Source of the DNA: Bin80 sp965208025
GTDB taxonomy: Bacteria > Bacteroidota > Rhodothermia > Rhodothermales > Bin80
NCBI GenBank assembly: GCA_965208025.1
Contig: OZ242302.1
Span: 3,410,001 to 3,474,000 of the forward strand
DNA length: 64,000 bases
Reading direction: 5' to 3'
Positions 57,552-64,000 of the stretch are shown here, one piece after another. Within the stretch, counting starts at the first letter, position 1. Each line of letters starts with the position of its first letter. A program made the position numbers and the translations under genes. Under the pieces are notes generated by a model. That model ran no database searches. It was not told the DNA's origin and was given only the letters and a program-made list of their open reading frames with translations.

Positions 57552-58651
57552 AGTTCTTCAATATTACAGGAAGTATTATACACATAAGGAGAGATTCGTA
57601 GCGCATTTCCGCGTAGGGAAATAGAAATTTTTCGTCGGTTCAGTTCATCATTTAGATAAGCGTGGTTGACATGTTCAGGTAAACCGATACCAAAAATATG
57701 TGGTAACCAGGAGTTCTGGAAATGATATCCTCGTTCACGTATCTGAGGATGGAACGGGTCAATCAGTTGTGAGCAGTAGGCATGGATCTGCGCGGGTTGC
57801 CACTCCAATACCTGTCTCAGCGCCTCCGTCATCATGGCGGTCTGAGCAAAGACATTTGTTTGCCCTCGATCAAATCGCGTAGCCCCTGGACGATATTCAT
57901 CTGTGTAGTCCATTAAATTTCCAAGATTTTCGCTCCCATCTCGGGTAACCCAGTTTTCCTCCAGAGGAATGCCATCGTGGAACTGCTTTCCAACATAGAG
58001 TAGGGCAATTCCATACGGGCCAAGAAGCCACTTGTACCCAGCACATACCAGAGCATCAGGATTGACTTCCTGCACATCAAAAGGAACGGCTCCAATTGAT
58101 TGGGTTCCATCAAGAATCAACTGCGCACCAACATCATGCGTTCGCTGACTGATTTCTGTGAGATTGAAGGGATATCCGTTTGCCCAATGAACGGTCTCCA
58201 TGGCAACCACAGCGGTTCGGTAGTTGATTGCCTCCAGTACCTTCTTCGTCCAGTTGGCACCGTCATCCGACACCGTAATGATCGTGGCCCCCGTCCTCTG
58301 AGATAGTCTTCGCCATATGTAAACATTACTTGGGAATTGCCCATCAATGAGAACAATATTATCACCTGAACTCAGAGAAAGATTTTTAGCTATGGTTGCG
58401 ATTCCATATGAAGTGGCTGGGGTGATGGCTACATTCACTGGATCCCCATTGATAAGTTGTGCAAACAGACGTCGGATATGTGTAACTCCCTCGAAAAATA
58501 CATGTGACGTAATCTGAGCGGGGTCTCGTTTTAATTGAAGTGCCTCAATGCCCATTTGTTCAACGTTGCGCATAAGTGGAGACATAAACGCACAGTTGAG
58601 GTAATGCTGATCCGGTGCGAGAAAAAAATGATGATGTTGGCACGACAACAT
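57521..58651 (-). CDS. Aminotransferase class V-fold PLP enzyme
   Basis: The protein has 376 residues from the ATG at 58651. It has the class V (cysteine desulfurase/isopenicillin epimerase-like) fold: ITPATSYGIATIA binds the cofactor phosphate, LILDGTQSIGAVPFD holds Asp 181, and AGYKWLLGPYG contains the Schiff-base Lys 207. There is no obvious catalytic Cys loop for sulfur mobilisation, so an aminotransferase, lyase or epimerase role is more likely than desulfurase. It overlaps tail-to-tail with the molybdenum-carrier-like gene; the next gene diverges from it. Confidence 0.87.
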   Translation of the reverse strand: MLSCQHHHFFLAPDQHYLNCAFMSPLMRNVEQMGIEALQLKRDPAQITSHVFFEGVTHIRRLFAQLINGDPVNVAITPATSYGIATIAKNLSLSSGDNIVLIDGQFPSNVYIWRRLSQRTGATIITVSDDGANWTKKVLEAINYRTAVVAMETVHWANGYPFNLTEISQRTHDVGAQLILDGTQSIGAVPFDVQEVNPDALVCAGYKWLLGPYGIALLYVGKQFHDGIPLEENWVTRDGSENLGNLMDYTDEYRPGATRFDRGQTNVFAQTAMMTEALRQVLEWQPAQIHAYCSQLIDPFHPQIRERGYHFQNSWLPHIFGIGLPEHVNHAYLNDELNRRKISISLRGNALRISPYVYNTSCNIEELQDVLLTAAK

Positions 58652-58712
58652 TCAACTAGATGTCAAGTATGGATCGCTGAGGATTCGTAATTTGTTGAGA
58701 AATTCAATTAAA

Positions 58713-61340
58713 ATGAACTCAAAACGTTTGCTCCTATTTAGCACGCTCCTTTGCACTCTATTCAGTTTACTTGGTTGCATTCAACGGGGAGGAAAAGGTG
58801 AACGGCCACCAGAGTTGGATTTGCCTGATGGATTTCGTTCAGAGGTTCTGTATAACCCAATGGAAAAAGATTCTAGTTCATGGGTTGCTTTGGCGGTGGA
58901 CGGACAAGATGGTCTCTTTGCCTCTGATCAATATGGATCACTCTATCATATCCAACCTTCTCCGATTGGTGGAGATCCAGAGGATACAAAAGTGACAAAT
59001 TTGGATCTGGAGTTGGGACGCGCCCAAGGGTTGCTCTGGGCATTCAATAGCTTATACGTAGTTGTCAATAGCGAGGAAGGGAGTACTGAATATGGGAGCG
59101 GACTGTATCGAATCACTGATTCCGATCATGACTCCGTGCTGGACAGTATACATGTGTTGGTTGAATTTGAAGGTTGGGGTGAGCATGGCCCTCATGGAAT
59201 TGTTCTGTCTCCCGATGGAGAATCACTTTACTTGGTAGCGGGAAATCATACCGAATTGTCGCAGATATATGAATCCGTTGTGCCTCCAGTATGGCAGACG
59301 GATCAGTTGCTCCCAACGTTACGGGATCCTCGTGGCCATGCAGCTGATCGGCCTCCACCAGGAGGATGGATCATTCAAATGGACTCAATGGCATCCACCC
59401 TCAAATTGATCAGTATTGGTTATCGTAACGCCTACGATCTGGCATTCAATGAAGATGGTGAGCTATTCACATTTGACTCAGATATGGAATGGGATCTTGG
59501 TATGCCCTGGTACCGACCCATTCGTGTTCTGCATGTGACTCGGGGAAGTGAATTTGGATGGCGTACAGGATCGGGCAAGTGGCCCGACTACTACCCGGAT
59601 AATCTTCCAGCGGTGGCGGAAATCGGTCAGGGAAGTCCCACGGGGATCGTGTCAGGTAAGAATGCCAATTTTCCTCTCAAATACCGAAGAGGTCTTTTTA
59701 TCTTTGACTGGAGTTTTGGCACAATTTATCACATTGCTCTTCGCTCCCGAGGAAGCACCTATGTCGGTAAAGTTGAAGAATTTCTGAGTGGAGTCCCTCT
59801 ACCAGTCACCGATGGAGTCATTGGACAGGATGGATCGTTTTATTTTGTAACTGGAGGGCGGCGATTGAACTCGTTCCTTTTCCGCGTTTACTATGACCAT
59901 TCGACAGAGTTGAAGCCCATGAACTTGATGAAAAAAACACCTCAGCTAGAACTCCGTCATTCCTTGGAATCTCTCCATAGAAAATTCGTCACTCCCGAAG
60001 AATTTGCAACTGTGTGGCTCCACTTAAATCATCCCGACCGTTTTATTCGCTATGCGGCGAGGGTTGCGATTGAGCACCAACCTCTCCATTTATGGCAATC
60101 AAGAGTCTTGAATGAGCCCGATCCTATTCGCAGAATTAATGGAGTCATTGCTCTGGCCCGCCATGGAGATCCAAGTGTGGAATCCGCAGCCCTTCAATCT
60201 CTTCTTACCATCGATCCCTCAGAACTCTCTCGTGCTCAGGAGTTGGATTTCGTCCGAGCAATTGGACTCGTGTGCATTCGGCTCGGAACTCCGAAAGGGC
60301 ATGTCCGTCATCAACTGATTGAACGGATTCAAAAGGTTTACCCATCACGGGATGAGATTCTGAATCGTGAGTACGGTCGTCTATTGGCTTATTTACAGGC
60401 ACCAGAGGCTGTCCCTCAAATGATGGCCCAGTTGAAAGAATTAAGCGAGTCGGAAACAGGACAGACCATGCTCATCTCTACCGAAGTTGCCAATCGGAGT
60501 GAACAATATGGTGAGGTAATCATGCAGATGAAAGAGAATCCACCCAGTGAGGAAGAGATTGAGTTGGCTATGAACTTGCGCATCCAAACATCTGGATGGA
60601 CGATGGAGCTACGAGAAGAATATTTCGGTTGGTTTCAAGATGCCATGCGGCGAAGTGGTGGAGAAAGCTATGTGGGATTTCTTGAAGACATTCGTTCAGA
60701 TGCAGCCGAGCAGTTGACAGAGGATGAAAAAGAAGCGCTCAGAGGGTTGGTTGATGCCTCCCCGAATCAGTCGATAGCCGATTTACCCCAACCGGAGGGG
60801 CCAGGCAGACTGTGGAATCGCCAAGAACTGAATGACATGCTGGACGATGAACTTGGAATTCCACGTAATTATCATCAGGGCAACACTATGTATGTTGCGG
60901 CATTATGTGGAACATGTCATCGGATGGGAACAACTGGTGGGAATATTGGGCCAGATCTAACTCGTGTTGGTTCAAGATTTTCCCGACACGAAATCCTTGC
61001 TGCCATTGATTCACCCAGTGAACAAATCAGTGATCAGTACGAAGCTACGATCTTCACGCTGAGCAACAATACTCAGGTAATCGGGAGACTCCTCAGGGAA
61101 GAAGATGATCAGATCTTTATCAATCAGAACCCCTACGATCCAGATCAAGAAATCGGCATTCAGACCTCGGATGTGGTATTGCGAGAAGCATCGCCAGTAT
61201 CAATCATGCCTGCTCGTCTTTTAGATCGCTTAAATGAAAAAGAAGTCGCAGACTTGATGGCCTATCTCTTGAGTGGAGCAGATAGAGAGCACCCATGCTT
61301 CACGGGTGAAGATGGCTGCCAGACCGAAGAAGAAGAGTAA
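58713..61340 (+). CDS. Sugar dehydrogenase-like / cytochrome c lipoprotein
   Basis: About 875 residues from the ATG at 58713; the frame reaches back to a TTG at 58692, but the ATG gives the better lipoprotein signal with lipobox SLLGC. The first 400 residues resemble the beta-propeller of PQQ-dependent/soluble glucose-dehydrogenase-like proteins (DLPDGFRSEVLYNP, GPHGIVLSPDG, IGYRNAYDLAFNEDGELF). The middle (about 410-690) is helical and HEAT-like. Near the C-terminus is one heme c site, C732-GT-C735-H736, in a domain with GGNIGPDLTRVG, AAIDSPSEQISDQYE and DLMAYLLSG, as in planctomycete-type membrane-bound dehydrogenases. It probably oxidises a sugar-like substrate in the periplasm and passes electrons to heme; the substrate is unknown. 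Confidence 0.88.
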   Translation: MNSKRLLLFSTLLCTLFSLLGCIQRGGKGERPPELDLPDGFRSEVLYNPMEKDSSSWVALAVDGQDGLFASDQYGSLYHIQPSPIGGDPEDTKVTNLDLELGRAQGLLWAFNSLYVVVNSEEGSTEYGSGLYRITDSDHDSVLDSIHVLVEFEGWGEHGPHGIVLSPDGESLYLVAGNHTELSQIYESVVPPVWQTDQLLPTLRDPRGHAADRPPPGGWIIQMDSMASTLKLISIGYRNAYDLAFNEDGELFTFDSDMEWDLGMPWYRPIRVLHVTRGSEFGWRTGSGKWPDYYPDNLPAVAEIGQGSPTGIVSGKNANFPLKYRRGLFIFDWSFGTIYHIALRSRGSTYVGKVEEFLSGVPLPVTDGVIGQDGSFYFVTGGRRLNSFLFRVYYDHSTELKPMNLMKKTPQLELRHSLESLHRKFVTPEEFATVWLHLNHPDRFIRYAARVAIEHQPLHLWQSRVLNEPDPIRRINGVIALARHGDPSVESAALQSLLTIDPSELSRAQELDFVRAIGLVCIRLGTPKGHVRHQLIERIQKVYPSRDEILNREYGRLLAYLQAPEAVPQMMAQLKELSESETGQTMLISTEVANRSEQYGEVIMQMKENPPSEEEIELAMNLRIQTSGWTMELREEYFGWFQDAMRRSGGESYVGFLEDIRSDAAEQLTEDEKEALRGLVDASPNQSIADLPQPEGPGRLWNRQELNDMLDDELGIPRNYHQGNTMYVAALCGTCHRMGTTGGNIGPDLTRVGSRFSRHEILAAIDSPSEQISDQYEATIFTLSNNTQVIGRLLREEDDQIFINQNPYDPDQEIGIQTSDVVLREASPVSIMPARLLDRLNEKEVADLMAYLLSGADREHPCFTGEDGCQTEEEE

Positions 61341-61672
61341 AGTCCCATTGATGTTCAATCAACCATGATCCCTGGGTTCATGGTGAATGAATGGGAATGA
61401 TCCAGATCTTCGTTTCCTCTCGTTTCCTACCTCCCAACCACTCTCCAATGGTCATGAGCGGTTGTTGCTTTTTTGGAGTTATTCGGATCATTCCCTCACT
61501 AAAAACTCGAATAGATACGATGTGGATATCAAAACGTGGGTTGATTTAGACGCAATCCTGCCTCACAAAGGGGGACAAGAGCTTAACGAGGAGCCGAATC
61601 TGCCAAGAGGGTTGGGTACTCATTTGATCAACAGGGCAGGACTCCCATTGAATAAAGCAAACTCATGATGCT
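61341..61672. other. Intergenic stretch between two convergent genes
   Basis: About 330 bases. It holds a hairpin (61362-61384) just past the cytochrome gene. A 93-codon + strand frame at 61387-61668 has no family resemblance and overlaps the expected terminator region, so it is not called. Confidence 0.5.
61362..61384. terminator. Near-perfect hairpin downstream of the cytochrome c gene
   Basis: ACCATGA-T-CCC-T-GGG-T-TCATGGT can fold into a seven-pair outer stem and a three-pair inner stem. It begins 22 bases after the stop of the cytochrome lipoprotein and faces a convergent gene, so it could end transcription. It lacks a T-run, so termination is only a suggestion. Confidence 0.4.
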
Positions 61673-64000
61673 TTACCGCAGAATGAGGGAAGCTCTGAGG
61701 TTCGGAGAATAGTTTTGATTCAATGGGTTGTACATTCCCACGGATTCTAGTTGAATACGTAGTCCATGTACCAGTTGCACATCAGCGCCAATACGAGTTG
61801 AGATACCACGGCCAAAAGCGACACCAGTATATGGGATCAACGAACCATGTTTGGTTACCAATCCGTATCCGATCCGTGAGTGGAATCGCGTTCCAGCGGT
61901 CCGCCGTGGATGAGCATGAAGATGCCATTGAGTATTCTGCCAGATCGCCTGATTGGAATTCAAGTGCTCTCCAGTAGATGAACCCAGTTCAAGGATGGGG
62001 CCAGTACGACCTCCTGGGGCAAATCTGAGGATCCCGCTGAAGCCCCATTCATTGACATTTCCTCCGTGCGTCACAAGTACGTTTGCATGTCCACTGAGTT
62101 GAAGCCCATAGGATGGAAGCAAGAGTCGGGCTCCACCTCCCAGATCCATGCCAGTTCCAGTTTGGCCATCTCCTCCATCACCACGGAGTCCTGTCTCAAG
62201 AAATGGCTGAATCATACCCTGCCTACGCGTACGAATCCGATATGCTGCTTCAAGAGAAAGCTGCGTCCGATATACCCCCGATTCCTGCTCGAGAATCCGA
62301 CTGAGGTTTTCCTTTAGATTCATTTCTCCTCCCCAGATACCTGCCTTGAGGGTAAGCGAAAGATCTTGCTGGATTGGAGTCAGGTGGAGATCCGCTCCAA
62401 CGGCATAAGCGCCCAGAGAAGTATTTGACTCTTCGTTGAGTAAGTCAGGATCGGAAATTCCAACATCTCCCGCACCAAGGGTTGTCATGAACCAGACCTT
62501 GGAATGCGAACTCCATACCCAGGTGAGGTAGGGAGAAACTACCAGTGATGTGACCTGATATACACCATTCACAGGTGCGGTCAGATTGGGGCGAGCGGTG
62601 CTCCTCTGATACACGAAATCTAAATCTCCTTCAAACCTTGAAACTGCTACACCGACAAGAAAGCGCCCCAGGGATAGATCAGTGCCCATGTGAAAACCGG
62701 CTCCCCCTCCATCGTAGTCAACCAATAATTCAGCAGCGTTCCCAGAAAGAGACCGATAATCAGCATAGGCCCACACAGAAAATTGCTGAAGGATCTGAGC
62801 AGAAAGGGATGCCCGATTCAGAAGTGAGGCTATAGATGGAGGTGCAAGCGAACCATGAAGTGAAGAATTCTGAAATCGCATCGCAATTCTGGACAAGCTA
62901 CCAGATATGCTTTCATCTCTTGAGGAGAGCCCATAGGAAAATGCTTGAATCCGATGATGGACGGCTCCAACCGTACTCGAGATGATCGCTCGCGTTGCTT
63001 CGGGAGACAGCACAGCATTTACATCTGAGGCTCTCTGGGTTGGCAGGTCATCATCACGTAGCAAAAGAATCGCCTCGGTTGAAACGCCCAGGTGAGTAGC
63101 GGTAATGGTGATCGTTGCGTCCTCCTCGTAGACCTGATTTTCCGTTGGCGTCAAAACAAAACTTGCGTTGCCTGACTCAGCGCCCGCGGGGATAAGAATG
63201 GTGAAGTCCGAGATAGGCTGGAATTCTACGGTGGTAGCGCTCGGTTCCGATACAGAGAGAGTAAGCGATTGGGGAGTGGGATACCGAGTGGTCCCCATGA
63301 GGCTTGCAATCACATTCACGGTCGTTGGTCCGTCCCCTTCGTTCACAATGTCGGGAGAGATTGTCAACTCAAATCCACTCGGATCGGCATCGTTATCGGT
63401 GAGTGAAAGTTCGGCTGATGCCTCAATCTGATCATCACGGGCGATGATCGTGATCGTTTCCGCGCGGTCACTGAACAGGTTATCCTCAGGTAAGATTTGA
63501 ATGGTTGTGAATGCACGGTCCTGCCCAGAGGGTAATTGAAGCTGTGATGGGGCAGTGAGAGTATAGCCAACAACATCAGGCATTCCAGATCCCATAGCAG
63601 TCAAATCCAAGAGTCGGTCGGTTGCATATCGCGTGTCACCGATGACATGGACCGATACCATCACCTGCGTTTCACCTGCATCCTCGGGTATGACATCAGG
63701 ATTCAGGGAGATAGAGATTCCCTGAGGTGGAAGGTCATCGTCAAGTAGGACCAGTGTACCCTCTTGCGTGACGAGGGGATTGGTACTTCCGAAGGTCAGA
63801 GTCTCATTCTGTTCATCGGAGAGATCATCTTCTGGAATCAATTCTATCTCAATGGTAGAACTGAATGACTGCGCAGCAAGTGTGATTTCAAAATCAGGGA
63901 TGGAGACAAAGTCAACGGCTACTTCTTCGCCTGAGCCGCTGACCGTAATCCCTATCGTTTGATCAATCGCGTAGGAAGTCTCTCCTTGAACCATAGCTGT
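61673..64000 (-). CDS. Calx-beta/outer-membrane barrel protein, fourth paralogue, C-terminal part (start outside window)
   Basis: The frame is open to the right edge, so only the last 775 or so residues are seen. Visible are about three Calx-beta-like domains with acidic ends (TLVLLDDDLPP, ELSLTDNDADP, AILLLRDDDLP), a helical linker (EATRAIISSTVGAVHHRI) and an outer-membrane barrel ending SLILR. The barrel is clearly distinct from those of A, B and C but keeps the same signature, ETGLRGDGGDGQTGTGMDLG, against ETALRQDGGDAETGLGMELG in A. It is therefore a distant relative of the same family located 28 kb away, with no LRR tip visible in the window. Likely surface exposed; ligand unknown. Confidence 0.85.
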   Translation of the reverse strand, partial: TAMVQGETSYAIDQTIGITVSGSGEEVAVDFVSIPDFEITLAAQSFSSTIEIELIPEDDLSDEQNETLTFGSTNPLVTQEGTLVLLDDDLPPQGISISLNPDVIPEDAGETQVMVSVHVIGDTRYATDRLLDLTAMGSGMPDVVGYTLTAPSQLQLPSGQDRAFTTIQILPEDNLFSDRAETITIIARDDQIEASAELSLTDNDADPSGFELTISPDIVNEGDGPTTVNVIASLMGTTRYPTPQSLTLSVSEPSATTVEFQPISDFTILIPAGAESGNASFVLTPTENQVYEEDATITITATHLGVSTEAILLLRDDDLPTQRASDVNAVLSPEATRAIISSTVGAVHHRIQAFSYGLSSRDESISGSLSRIAMRFQNSSLHGSLAPPSIASLLNRASLSAQILQQFSVWAYADYRSLSGNAAELLVDYDGGGAGFHMGTDLSLGRFLVGVAVSRFEGDLDFVYQRSTARPNLTAPVNGVYQVTSLVVSPYLTWVWSSHSKVWFMTTLGAGDVGISDPDLLNEESNTSLGAYAVGADLHLTPIQQDLSLTLKAGIWGGEMNLKENLSRILEQESGVYRTQLSLEAAYRIRTRRQGMIQPFLETGLRGDGGDGQTGTGMDLGGGARLLLPSYGLQLSGHANVLVTHGGNVNEWGFSGILRFAPGGRTGPILELGSSTGEHLNSNQAIWQNTQWHLHAHPRRTAGTRFHSRIGYGLVTKHGSLIPYTGVAFGRGISTRIGADVQLVHGLRIQLESVGMYNPLNQNYSPNLRASLILR

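Noticed and set aside
61387..61668. 93-codon + frame after the cytochrome c gene
   Set aside because: It has no family resemblance and overlaps the region expected to end two convergent transcripts.
1..64000. tRNA, rRNA, CRISPR array or riboswitch
   Set aside because: No T-loop-like GGTTCGAATCC sequence, no regularly spaced identical short repeats and no known aptamer core were seen. The only regular repeats are inside coding arrays.

Overview
The window looks like a chromosomal stretch from a Gram-negative bacterium of the Bacteroidota/Rhodothermota (FCB) type. This is an inference from gene content: a CBM9/DUF5916 outer-membrane protein, several lipoproteins together with lgt and a LolA-like protein, start codons that mostly lack a clear Shine-Dalgarno sequence, and large secreted LRR/Calx-beta/beta-barrel proteins. 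No rRNA or tRNA gene and no CRISPR array was seen, so the taxon cannot be fixed from the window.

Layout. (1) 1-8261: the end of a specialised-metabolite operon on the + strand. It holds the C-terminal part of a highly reducing type I polyketide synthase (DH, pseudo-KR, ER, KR, ACP; no thioesterase), a cobalamin-binding radical SAM enzyme of the hopanoid-methylase type, and a fusion of a thioester reductase to a sulfotransferase. Together they suggest a C-methylated polyketide or lipid that is released reductively and sulfated. (2) 8519-33743: three giant minus-strand paralogues (A, B, C), each with a signal peptide, LRR array, Calx-beta array and outer-membrane beta-barrel. Their barrel-coding 3' ends are nearly identical, while the Calx-beta array differs by whole two-domain units (4, 7 and 3 pairs). 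Copy C is split by a C8 tract. An IS4-like transposase gene and the remnant of a second transposase lie between A and B. (3) 33744-37830: a gene-poor accessory stretch around a two-gene restriction-modification-like unit, an EcoRI-type adenine methyltransferase followed 2 nt later by a DUF262-HNH protein.

(4) 37831-51161: mostly housekeeping. psd and pssA (phosphatidylethanolamine synthesis) flank a sulfatase lipoprotein, followed by purS, a DUF5916 protein and rnhA. A compact six-gene operon follows: obgE, a RluA-family pseudouridine synthase, hisS, lgt, a PLP-dependent decarboxylase and a TrmH-family rRNA methyltransferase. (5) 51162-64000: a lipoprotein amidohydrolase, an orphan AAA ATPase whose C-terminus lies in another frame, a translationally coupled LolA-like/flippase-like pair, a YpsA/molybdenum-carrier-like protein, a class V aminotransferase, a large cytochrome c/sugar-dehydrogenase-like lipoprotein, and the 3' part of a fourth Calx-beta/barrel protein that runs off the right edge.

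The strongest candidates for something undescribed are the PKS/radical SAM/reductase-sulfotransferase cluster, the modular paralogue family with its possible phase-variable tract, and the EcoRI-methylase/DUF262-HNH pair.
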